A stretch of 7,424 bases of DNA, taken from Chthoniobacterales bacterium. Its GTDB lineage: Bacteria; Verrucomicrobiota; Verrucomicrobiia; Chthoniobacterales; UBA10450. The translations under genes were made by a program, and so were the position numbers. The notes under the pieces are model-generated. The model made no database searches, was not told where the DNA came from, and saw nothing but the letters and a program-made list of their open reading frames with translations. The DNA is taken from positions 1 through 7,424 of the forward strand of contig JACCXA010000235.1 of assembly GCA_013697365.1 (NCBI GenBank), in the 5' to 3' direction. Positions 1-5,596 of this stretch are shown piece by piece (positions within the stretch are counted from its first letter, which is position 1; every line of letters begins with the position of its first letter).

Positions 1-51
1 TTTCCCCATACGGTCCTGAGCCGTACGCGTCTGCCATTCCGCCACGTGAGC
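1..51 (-). tRNA. tRNA-Leu(CAG), second copy, cut by the left window edge
   Basis: These 51 bases are identical to positions 2743-2793, the first 51 nt of the complete tRNA-Leu further right. The visible part, read on the minus strand, contains the 5' acceptor strand (GCTCACG), the D arm, the anticodon stem-loop with CAG anticodon (plus-strand ctg at 16-18) and the start of the variable arm. The T arm and 3' acceptor strand would lie left of base 1, so it cannot be said whether this copy is complete. Shared sequence continues 13 nt upstream of the tRNA 5' end, to about position 64, with one base missing relative to the other copy. Confidence 0.8.
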
Positions 52-89
52 GTGCTTCGAAGCGTCCGGGACTCCGGTTGGACAAAATA

Positions 90-100
90 ATGACTCAAAT
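90..100. repeat. Short direct repeat atgactcaaat, copy A
   Basis: The 11-mer atgactcaaat occurs here and again at 2589-2599 and 2669-2679, always in the same orientation. The two right-hand copies share three further 5' bases (gag) that this copy lacks. It lies 26 bp from the end of the tRNA-associated repeat. Its role is unknown. Confidence 0.45.
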
Positions 101-166
101 CGTCCGGATTGGCCTCCCGATTCGCAGAAAGATGAGCCGTCCCTTCTCGGGGCGGTCATACCGCCC

Positions 167-195
167 GTAACCAGAAAAGCGCGATTGCTCGGAGC
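167..195. repeat. Imperfect 29-nt direct repeat, left copy
   Basis: The core accagaaaagcgcgattgc (170-188) is identical to 2539-2557. Extending to 167-195 against 2536-2564 gives 26 of 29 matches, with mismatches at 169, 189 and 191. The two copies, in the same orientation, bracket the methyltransferase remnant and the glycosyltransferase gene, which suggests duplicated flanks or remnants of one repeated element. Confidence 0.6.
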
Positions 196-500
196 CGGGG
201 CGCGGTAGCGCGTTCCTCAAGAGCTGCTCCAATTCCGGGAACACTTCGTGACGGTCGCGGGCGAGATTGCATCGGTCCGGGTCGAGCAAGAGGAAGATCC
301 GCGGAAAATCGATCACGTCTGGCTTCAACGTCCGCCGGAGGGGTTGACAAGACTCACGAGATGCTGGGTTGACCTCAGTGAGTACTCTGCCCAAAGCCGC
401 CCGCCGCGATTTCCAAGTCAGCTCGCAAGCGAGTGAGTTAAATCTTCAGTCCCAGTCGGCGCTTGTTCGCGTTTCCCCGTTTGGCTACACAGGCGGTCGA

Positions 501-660
501 GTGAACCAGCTCTACCACGGCGACAATTTGCAGATGCGGCGGGAGCACATCGCGACGAAGTCCGTCGACCTGATCTCTCTCGATCCGCCGTTTAACTCGA
601 AGCGCGATCACCTACCTGCCCTTCAAGTCACGCAAAGGTGTGACGAGCGACTCGCGGATC
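501..660 (+). pseudogene. Truncated, frameshifted N-terminal fragment of a site-specific DNA methyltransferase (N4/N6, Mod-like)
   Basis: From GTG 501 the frame reads VNQLYHGDNLQMRREHI followed by SVDLISLDPPFNSKRD. This is the typical start of DNA methylase N-4/N-6 domain proteins: a Y-x-GDN segment, then catalytic motif IV, DPPF. After the Asp codon at 606-608 homology stops in this frame and resumes one base over (from 607) as YLPFKSRKGVTSDSRI, resembling the family's usual Y-N-x-L-F-K-S-x-K-G...S-D-x-Q-I stretch. That points to a frameshift at about 606-612. Family resemblance then ends near 660. In this methylase class the target-recognition domain and the SAM-binding FxGxG motif lie downstream of DPPF; both are absent, so the product cannot be active. 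The frame is open back to TTG 369, but the extra N-terminal residues look unconserved. It is likely the stub of a restriction-modification or orphan methylase gene cut when neighbouring DNA was inserted or deleted. Confidence 0.75.
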
Positions 661-694
661 GCGCGGGACCCGGGATTTGGCGATCTCAGAAACA

Positions 695-2455
695 ATGACC
701 TGGCCGGTAACTACTCAAGGCCAGGTAGAGGCGCGAAACACTGGCGTGTTGAGAAATTTCTGCCGACAATTGCGTAAGCGGTTCAAAGTAATCCTGCTGG
801 GCCTTCTCTTAGCGACAGCGATGAGCAGCTGGGTTTTCCGGCTGACTGGCCCTATCGACTTGCGTGCGGACGCCGGTGTCTACTTCATACTGGGATCGTC
901 AATAGCGCAGGGCAAGGGCTATCGGCTGCTGCACGAGCCAGGGGAAATAAGAGCCACCCAGTATCCGCCGCTGATGCCCATTCTCGTCGCAGTGCATCAA
1001 GTCATGCTTGGATCCAACGACCCAGCTCTCGTGGGATACGCCCTCCGGCTGACCGCCCTGTTTACCTATCTGGCATTTACGACGGCGACATACATTGCTG
1101 TGAGGCAACTACTGCCCACCATGGCGGCACTTGCTGTCGTGCTGCTGACGTTGCTAAGTTTTTATGCCTACTTCATGTCAAATCTCCTTATGCCGGAGAT
1201 TATGTATGCGGGGATAACTGCCGTGTTCATCTCCCTGAACACCAGATCATCCCGCAAATCATCCCGATCAAGGGAGTTGCTTTCTTTTTGTCTAGCGACA
1301 GCGGCGTTTGGCCTTCGCACGATAGGGGTTGCGCTATATGCAGCCTGGGTGGGAGAGGCAATCCTGAAGCGGGATCTCAGGCAAGCATTCATGCGGCTCA
1401 CGCTTTCAGCAATTGCGATCGGCGCTTGGCAGACTTATGTGCGGTACGTTGAGGCTAGAGAAGATTACCTAGTGCCGGTGTATGAATATCAGCGTGCTCC
1501 ATACCTATTCTACAACGTAAGTTACTTCCGAAACGTGTTACTATCGGACCCTTTTAGCCAAAGTGCCCGTGTAAATGCCACTGACTTATTAAAGCGGATC
1601 GGCGGAAACGTACGACGCTTGCCCGTCGCCCTCGCAGAAGCCGCGACTGCAGAGAGACACATCTGGCTGCCTGTGTGGACAGGGCAGTACACGCGTAAAT
1701 GGCCGCGAGCCCTCGACCTTGCGCTTGGCACGCTCGGATTGGCTATTGTCGCGGGACTTATAATTCAAGTCGCGCAAGGTTATTTCGTCGTGCCTCTTTA
1801 CGTCGCCGCAACCATAATCATGGTGTGTACAGTGCCATGGCCTGTACAATTGCCGCGGTATCTTTGGCCACTGACGCCATTTCTTCTGACCGGGCTCATC
1901 TTCTTCCTGCTCCGTGTTCAAGAACGATTGCAGGTCGTTCTACTACGAATGCCGCGCTATACCAGGTACCTGACCGTCTCTGTGCCGCTAACCTGTCTGC
2001 TGACGCAACAAGCTACCGTTTTCTATAGGGCTCACACCAGCTGGCTCGTCGATGCTGTATATAGGGATCAAGCTGGGGCGACCATCCGGCAGCGGGTGTT
2101 CGGATACTTTCCTTCGGACCTTGCCATAGACCAGGCATCAGATTGGCTCGGTCAGCACGCGCAGGCAGGGGAGGTCGTTGCGACGTCGTCCCCCCCATTA
2201 GTATTTCTTAGAACCGGGTTGAAGTCGGTCATGCCACCGTTTGAAACAAACCCGGAAAGAGCACAGACGCTGCTGGATCAGGTCCCGGTCACGTTCTTAT
2301 TTCTGGAAACGTCCAGTCGAAACATCAATGGGAGAAGCACCTCCGAATGGGTAGCCCCGGTTGTGGAAATGTACCCATCCAATTGGAATCAAGTGTACGC
2401 AAGCAGCGATGGCATGCTCAAAATTTACCGGCGAGTGCATCTGGCTAGGGAATAA
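695..2455 (+). CDS. Polytopic membrane GT-C-type glycosyltransferase (ArnT/PMT/GT39-like)
   Basis: From ATG 695 this encodes about 586 residues; an in-frame TTG at 677 would add six. It is probably an inner-membrane enzyme moving a sugar from a polyprenyl-phosphate donor to a lipid, glycan or protein at the outer face. Numbering from TTG 677: a basic N terminus (LRKRFK, 32-37), a first membrane helix at about 38-55, then an acidic external loop DLRADAGVYF (61-70) before IAQGKGYR. GT-C enzymes place the catalytic Asp in this loop. Several hydrophobic helices follow (about 120-185, 205-225, 345-410 and 430-445), including PRYLWPLTPFLL (393-404), an R-Y-x-x-P-x-x-P pattern common in these proteins. 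The last ~140 residues are hydrophilic and probably periplasmic. Neither start has a good ribosome binding site. Base composition is less GC-rich than the core genes, consistent with transfer. No glycan cluster surrounds it, so the substrate is unknown. Confidence 0.8.
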   Translation: MTWPVTTQGQVEARNTGVLRNFCRQLRKRFKVILLGLLLATAMSSWVFRLTGPIDLRADAGVYFILGSSIAQGKGYRLLHEPGEIRATQYPPLMPILVAVHQVMLGSNDPALVGYALRLTALFTYLAFTTATYIAVRQLLPTMAALAVVLLTLLSFYAYFMSNLLMPEIMYAGITAVFISLNTRSSRKSSRSRELLSFCLATAAFGLRTIGVALYAAWVGEAILKRDLRQAFMRLTLSAIAIGAWQTYVRYVEAREDYLVPVYEYQRAPYLFYNVSYFRNVLLSDPFSQSARVNATDLLKRIGGNVRRLPVALAEAATAERHIWLPVWTGQYTRKWPRALDLALGTLGLAIVAGLIIQVAQGYFVVPLYVAATIIMVCTVPWPVQLPRYLWPLTPFLLTGLIFFLLRVQERLQVVLLRMPRYTRYLTVSVPLTCLLTQQATVFYRAHTSWLVDAVYRDQAGATIRQRVFGYFPSDLAIDQASDWLGQHAQAGEVVATSSPPLVFLRTGLKSVMPPFETNPERAQTLLDQVPVTFLFLETSSRNINGRSTSEWVAPVVEMYPSNWNQVYASSDGMLKIYRRVHLARE

Positions 2456-2535
2456 GTCGACCGCCCGATCCGCGGAGGCATGCGCAATCCCTCGGCCGGC
2501 GGGAAGGTCCGCCCACATGGCGCTCGCACCCCTCT

Positions 2536-2564
2536 GTGACCAGAAAAGCGCGATTGCCCCGAGC
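2536..2564. repeat. Imperfect 29-nt direct repeat, right copy
   Basis: This is the partner of 167-195 (26 of 29 matches; the 19-nt core at 2539-2557 is identical). Its last six bases form the left arm of the small hairpin at 2559-2574, which the left copy does not preserve. Confidence 0.6.
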
Positions 2565-2585
2565 TGATGCTCGGCCCAGGTTTCG

Positions 2586-2599
2586 GAGATGACTCAAAT
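2586..2599. repeat. 14-nt direct repeat gagatgactcaaat, copy B
   Basis: It is identical to 2666-2679, with 80 bp from start to start; the last 11 bases also occur at 90-100. On the minus strand, the direction of tRNA transcription, it reads atttgagtcatctc. Paired short repeats next to a tRNA 3' end may be recombinase-binding or old attachment sequences, but this is not shown. Confidence 0.55.
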
Positions 2600-2616
2600 G
2601 CCGCTTTTCGCGAGAT

Positions 2617-2648
2617 TCCTAAATCCCTTCGGATCAGCGGATTTAGGG
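2617..2648 (-). other. Stem-loop 3' of tRNA-Leu, possible transcript end or recombination structure
   Basis: The arms cctaaatcc (2618-2626) and ggatttagg (2639-2647) are perfectly complementary and enclose a 12-nt loop. A G-U pair could extend the stem by one. It lies 65 bp beyond the tRNA-Leu 3' end and between the two 14-nt repeats. No T-run follows on either strand, so a classical intrinsic terminator is not supported. It could still stop or process the tRNA transcript, or be part of an old attachment region. Confidence 0.4.
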
Positions 2649-2665
2649 ATGGTTAGCGATGGTTC

Positions 2666-2679
2666 GAGATGACTCAAAT
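2666..2679. repeat. 14-nt direct repeat gagatgactcaaat, copy C
   Basis: It is identical to 2586-2599. It lies 33 bp from the 3' end of tRNA-Leu and is followed by an AT-rich stretch (attttgtaaag). Confidence 0.55.
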
Positions 2680-2712
2680 ATTTTGTAAAGGAACACGATT
2701 CACCTACGTTTC

Positions 2713-2793
2713 TGCTCACGAGAGGAGTCGAACCTCCACGGGTTTCCCCATACGGTCCTGAGCCGTACGCGTCTGCCATTCCGCCACGTGAGC
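2713..2793 (-). tRNA. tRNA-Leu(CAG), complete
   Basis: The gene is 81 nt and decodes CUG leucine codons. Read on the minus strand, the acceptor stem GCTCACG / CGTGAGC pairs over all seven positions with discriminator A, as expected for Leu. The anticodon stem TACGG/CCGTA encloses loop CTCAGGA, giving anticodon CAG (plus-strand ctg at 2758-2760). A class II variable arm GGG-GAAA-CCC follows, then a T arm with loop TTCGACT. The next genomic bases are gaa, so CCA is not encoded and must be added enzymatically. It lies 67 bp downstream of the TPR gene on the same strand and may be co-transcribed or have its own promoter. A second copy occurs at 1-51. Confidence 0.97.
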
Positions 2794-2822
2794 GTGCTTT
2801 CGAAGCGGCTGCTAAAGTGCGT

Positions 2823-2854
2823 GCCGGGAGTTTTGACGCAAGCGTAAACCCGGC
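2823..2854 (-). other. Imperfect hairpin between the TPR gene and tRNA-Leu
   Basis: Three nested short stems can stack: gccgg (2823-2827) with ccggc (2850-2854), gttt (2830-2833) with aaac (2846-2849), and acg (2836-2838) with cgt (2843-2845), separated by two 2-nt bulges. It starts 6 bp after the TPR stop codon in the direction of transcription. Position suggests an end for the bamD-lptE-TPR message or a tRNA-processing signal, but no T-run follows, so the call is weak. Confidence 0.3.
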
Positions 2855-2860
2855 GCGTTC

Positions 2861-3739
2861 TCAGGCGCGGCGGCGGGTTTTAGCCCGCTCCTCGATCTGA
2901 CTTGCCTGGCGTGCCTTCCCGAGCGCACGCAAGAGATCCGCGTAGTTGGAAGCGACGATTTCGTAATCTGCCGGCGGCTTGCTCGCCGTCTCTTCCCAGG
3001 TGTGCATCGACGCTTTGTAGAGCTCGGAAGCGCGGGCGTAATCCCCGCGTGAATGATAAACCACCGCGAGATTGCACTTCGATTGCGCGATATCGGAATG
3101 CGTCGGTGGGAGCAATTTCTCGCGCAGGTCGAGAGCGCGCAGGTGGATCTTCTCCGCCTCGGCAAAGCGGCGTTCATTCGTGTAGAAGACGGCGAGATTA
3201 TTCAAGACTGATGCCACATCGGCGTGCTCGGGCCCAAGTTGCTTTTCGTAAACTTCGAGAGCATGCAGGTAAAACGGCTCCGCTTCCTTTTGCCGGCCGG
3301 AAGAGCGGTAAAGGAGCGCGATGTTATTCAACATCGTCCCGAGCTCGGAGTAGGGGACATCGCCCAGCTCCATGCCGACTCTGATCGCCTGCTCGTAATA
3401 CGTTACAGCCGCGTCCGTTTCTTCGATATTCTCACACAGGAAAGCGAGGCGCCGCGCCGAGCGATAAACGGCGGGCTCGTCCCGCGCTCGAGCGGTCTCG
3501 AGGAGCTGATGCGCTTCGATGAGCGGTGCTTTCGCTGCTGCCGGATCGCCGCCTTGGTCGTGCAATTGACCCAGCTTCTCCAAACTCAAAGCATAGCCGG
3601 GATGCTCGGGCGGGAAGGCGCGCCGCGCCAGACCCACGGCGGTTTCAGCGATCCGAACAGCTTCGGGCAACTGGCCCGTGCCGCTCAACATGTCGAGCTT
3701 GTCGTTAAGAAGGGCCCAGAGCTTCTCGTCGCCCTTCAC
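2861..3739 (-). CDS. Tetratricopeptide repeat protein (kinesin-light-chain-type repeats), function unknown
   Basis: The product has 292 residues and is built almost entirely of TPR helices. Three clear 42-residue units stand at about 136-177, 178-219 and 220-261, each with the N-x-A-x-x-Y/F...A-E-x-x-x-x-x-A-L-x-x pattern and the 'GPEHADVAS / PPTHSDIAQ' linker of kinesin-light-chain-like TPRs. Weaker units cover 10-92 and 95-135. The tail is basic (AKTRRRA). No signal peptide or membrane helix is seen, so a cytoplasmic scaffold or adaptor is likely. The start is GTG 3739; a TGA in the same frame at 3758-3760 rules out a start further upstream. It begins 4 nt after the lptE stop, so translational coupling is likely. 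Its place behind bamD and lptE hints at an envelope-related role, which is inference only. Confidence 0.85.
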   Translation of the reverse strand: MKGDEKLWALLNDKLDMLSGTGQLPEAVRIAETAVGLARRAFPPEHPGYALSLEKLGQLHDQGGDPAAAKAPLIEAHQLLETARARDEPAVYRSARRLAFLCENIEETDAAVTYYEQAIRVGMELGDVPYSELGTMLNNIALLYRSSGRQKEAEPFYLHALEVYEKQLGPEHADVASVLNNLAVFYTNERRFAEAEKIHLRALDLREKLLPPTHSDIAQSKCNLAVVYHSRGDYARASELYKASMHTWEETASKPPADYEIVASNYADLLRALGKARQASQIEERAKTRRRA

Positions 3740-3743
3740 GCTG

Positions 3744-4250
3744 CTACCAGCCTTCGCTCAATTGGCTGGCCAGGCGCACCGCCAGATCTTCCGTCGCGAG
3801 AGGCAGGGCTTGCCGCTGGTCGGTGGCCACATCCGAGCCGACGAAGAAACTGGTCGACCCGCCGACGTCCGCGGGACCGACGATTGGCTGACCGTTGCGG
3901 CCGATCAAGCTGTAACGGACGCCCACGGTCAAATTGAATTCCGTCGTAGCCAGGACGTTCCCGCGCACGGAGCGCACCGGCGTGCGCGCTACTCCACGGA
4001 CAGTGCCGCGCAGGACGGCGTCAGCCTTGTCTTCAGTCGTGATGCGGAAAGTCCCGTCCTGTTGAAGCTGTTTGATGACAGTATTGGTGAGCAGAACTTC
4101 GACACGCGGCTGATACGTCTCGTTTCGAAACGTCGGGATCGCAATCGTCCGCACACCCGCAAGATAATGCGGCTTCACATCCCCGATGCGATAACCGGCG
4201 CAGCCGCTCAGCGACAAGGTGATCAGGAGCGCGGCGAAGAAGCTTTTCAC
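3744..4250 (-). CDS. lptE: LptE-like LPS-assembly lipoprotein
   Basis: The product has 168 residues, the usual size for LptE. LptE is an outer-membrane lipoprotein that plugs and assists LptD when lipopolysaccharide is inserted into the outer leaflet. The N terminus MKSFFAALLITLSLSGCAGY is a lipoprotein signal peptide: a basic start, a hydrophobic core and lipobox LSGC with the lipidated Cys at 17. The mature part follows the family pattern: GYRIG near the start, then a segment like 'VRTIAIPTFRNETYQPRVE', 'LTNTVIKQLQQDGTFRI' and an 'ADAVLRGTV' strand. Start is GTG 4250, 8 nt after the bamD stop. A ggag lies only 1 nt before it, too close for a good binding site, so coupling to bamD translation is likely. 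Sequence divergence in LptE is high, so the assignment rests on size, lipobox, strand pattern and the bamD neighbour. Confidence 0.8.
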   Translation of the reverse strand: MKSFFAALLITLSLSGCAGYRIGDVKPHYLAGVRTIAIPTFRNETYQPRVEVLLTNTVIKQLQQDGTFRITTEDKADAVLRGTVRGVARTPVRSVRGNVLATTEFNLTVGVRYSLIGRNGQPIVGPADVGGSTSFFVGSDVATDQRQALPLATEDLAVRLASQLSEGW

Positions 4251-4258
4251 GCTCCGGA

Positions 4259-5473
4259 CTAGCCGCTCGTTCCAGGCGTCGGTGAAGCGGACGGCACGTC
4301 AGGAGCAGTTGTCATATCCGGCGTGAGAGAAGCTGGCGGAGGAAGGGATTCGTCTGCTTCGGCCGGGGGCAGGGGAGCAACGTCACCCGGCGAAGTTCGC
4401 ATGGAAGGGGTGTCACCGCTCGAGCCGCTGCCCGTCTCGGCTGTTGCCATCCTCGACTTCTTGGGCCCTTTGGCCGTGGCGGCGGTGAGAGCGACAGGTT
4501 GCAGCGCAGCGTCACCGACGAGGGCACGGAGCTGTTCGATCCTCCGCTTGGCTTGATCCGCCGGTTCCGAGCCGGGTTGCTGGCGGATGACGTCATTGTA
4601 ATAAATCACAGCCGCCTTGTAGTTCTTTTGCTTGTCGTAGAAGCGAGCGACCTGAAGTGCGTTTGACGTCTGCCGTGCCTCGAGAATGCGCAGGTTCTCG
4701 CGCGCCTGCGCGCCTTTCTCACTCCTGGGGTAACGAAAAAGAAAATCCTGAAAACCGAGCTTGGCGTTGTTGTAAGACTTCGCATCGCGCGAGCCACTGC
4801 GCGCGGCCGCAAACCAGATGTAACCGATCTGATATTGCGCATCAGCCGCGACCGGCTCGTCCGGATATTTTTCGATTACGGCCTGGTAAGCCGCCACCGC
4901 GGCATCGGCATTTCCCTGCTTCTCCGTGGCACGTCCGATGTTGAATTGCGCGCGGGCGGTGTACTTGCCATAGGGGGCTGAACGGACAATGCCCGCAAAA
5001 ATCGAAATCGCGTTCTCCAGTCCAGACTTCACTGGCACACCGAGGAATTTCACCTTCTTGCCGTCCAGATACATTTCGCCAATCCGGAACTGCGCTTCAA
5101 TGGCTTCATTGAAATCGGTGCTGCGCGGAAACTTTTCCGCGGCGACGCGATAAGCTTCCGCTGCCTTCAGGTACTCGCGATTTTTCTCCAGCATGACCGC
5201 AAACCGGTAGGCCGCACCGCCCGCGAGAGTGTCTTTCGGGTACCGGCGCACGATGGCGCGGTAAGCCTTGATCGCTCGACCAAGATCCCCGGAATTTTCC
5301 GCTGCCTGGGCAATGTTAAAAAGTTCCTGCGCATTGCCGTTGATCTCTTCCTCGCCCGGCGCCACATAACGGACGTTCTCTTTCGGCCGAAATACGACCG
5401 CACCGGAGGTCTTCTCAGGCAGTGCGAGAGCGATGGCGAGACAGAGAAAAATGGCGGGGAAGCAGGAGCGCAT
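4259..5473 (-). CDS. bamD: BamD-like outer-membrane protein assembly factor with TPRs and a Pro/Ser/Thr-rich tail
   Basis: From ATG 5473 the product has 404 residues; a TTG at 5512 in frame would add 13, but the ATG puts the signal peptide at the N terminus (MRSCFPAIFLCLAIALALPE..., likely cut near TSGA, 22-25). Residues about 45-320 form TPR-type helical pairs with the BamD/YfiO signature of 'A...Y..I...YP' units: AIKAYRAIVRRYPKD (67-81), AAEAYRVAAEKFP (104-116), AVAAYQAVIEKYPDEP (192-207), LGFQDFLFRYPRSE (239-252) and AVIYYNDVIRQQPGSE (288-303). E. coli BamD, about 245 residues, is a lipoprotein holding BamC/E to BamA. This protein differs in having no lipobox Cys at the cleavage site and about 85 extra residues of Pro/Ser/Thr-rich tail (about 320-404). 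It leads the operon with lptE. A generic periplasmic TPR (CpoB/YbgF-like) is the main alternative. Confidence 0.75.
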   Translation of the reverse strand: MRSCFPAIFLCLAIALALPEKTSGAVVFRPKENVRYVAPGEEEINGNAQELFNIAQAAENSGDLGRAIKAYRAIVRRYPKDTLAGGAAYRFAVMLEKNREYLKAAEAYRVAAEKFPRSTDFNEAIEAQFRIGEMYLDGKKVKFLGVPVKSGLENAISIFAGIVRSAPYGKYTARAQFNIGRATEKQGNADAAVAAYQAVIEKYPDEPVAADAQYQIGYIWFAAARSGSRDAKSYNNAKLGFQDFLFRYPRSEKGAQARENLRILEARQTSNALQVARFYDKQKNYKAAVIYYNDVIRQQPGSEPADQAKRRIEQLRALVGDAALQPVALTAATAKGPKKSRMATAETGSGSSGDTPSMRTSPGDVAPLPPAEADESLPPPASLTPDMTTAPDVPSASPTPGTSG

Positions 5474-5596
5474 CGAAGTTGGCAGGGTAGTGAACCTTGT
5501 GCGTGCCGTCAAGTTAGCCGCCCTCGTAAAAACGCGCTATTCGGCCAGCTAAGCCATAGCCGGAAAGGCCAAAGCGCCGGCCCGCTCGGCCGCGCC

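Larger units (their letters stand above)
52..500. other. Region without a recognisable gene between the left tRNA copy and the methyltransferase remnant
   Basis: No open frame here resembles a protein family I recognise. Short open frames exist on both strands (for example 95-394 minus and 248-436 plus), but none has a convincing start or recognisable motif. The stretch holds two repeat elements that recur near the right-hand tRNA: an 11-mer at 90-100 and an imperfect 29-nt repeat at 167-195. An open frame continuous with the methyltransferase remnant begins at TTG 369, but residues before about position 501 look unconserved. The region is best read as decayed island DNA. Confidence 0.5.
2456..2712. 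other. Repeat-rich intergenic segment between the glycosyltransferase and tRNA-Leu
   Basis: No gene is supported here. The segment holds the right copy of the 29-nt repeat, a 6-bp GC-rich hairpin (ccgagc 2559-2564 / gctcgg 2569-2574, loop tgat), two copies of a 14-nt direct repeat and, between those, a 9-10 bp hairpin. It lies immediately 3' of the tRNA-Leu gene, where tRNA-targeting integrases usually recombine. No integrase remnant is recognisable. Confidence 0.5.

Noticed and set aside
95..394. 99-residue minus-strand open frame near the left edge
   Set aside because: Part of it reads protein-like (a stretch with DVIDFPRIFLLLDPD), but there is no recognised family and no clear start, and the frame runs through the repeat elements. 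I treated it as decayed DNA.
2297..2567. Short open frames on both strands around the glycosyltransferase stop
   Set aside because: They overlap the 3' end of a supported gene and the repeat segment, with no motifs.
2559..2574. 6-bp hairpin as a terminator for the glycosyltransferase gene
   Set aside because: The stem is short, lies about 100 bp after the stop and has no T-run, so it was only mentioned within the intergenic description.
3224..4262. Long open frames on the plus strand opposite the TPR and lptE genes (3224-3937 and 3678-4262)
   Set aside because: They lie antisense to well-supported genes, are rich in Arg/Ala/Pro as expected for shadow frames in GC-rich DNA, and show no family motifs.
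5484..5512. Possible minus-strand promoter for bamD: ttgacg (5507-5512), 17-nt spacer, taccct (5484-5489)
   Set aside because: The -35 hexamer is good, but the -10 matches only three of six consensus bases and would leave a leader of only a few bases before the ATG. Not reported as a feature.
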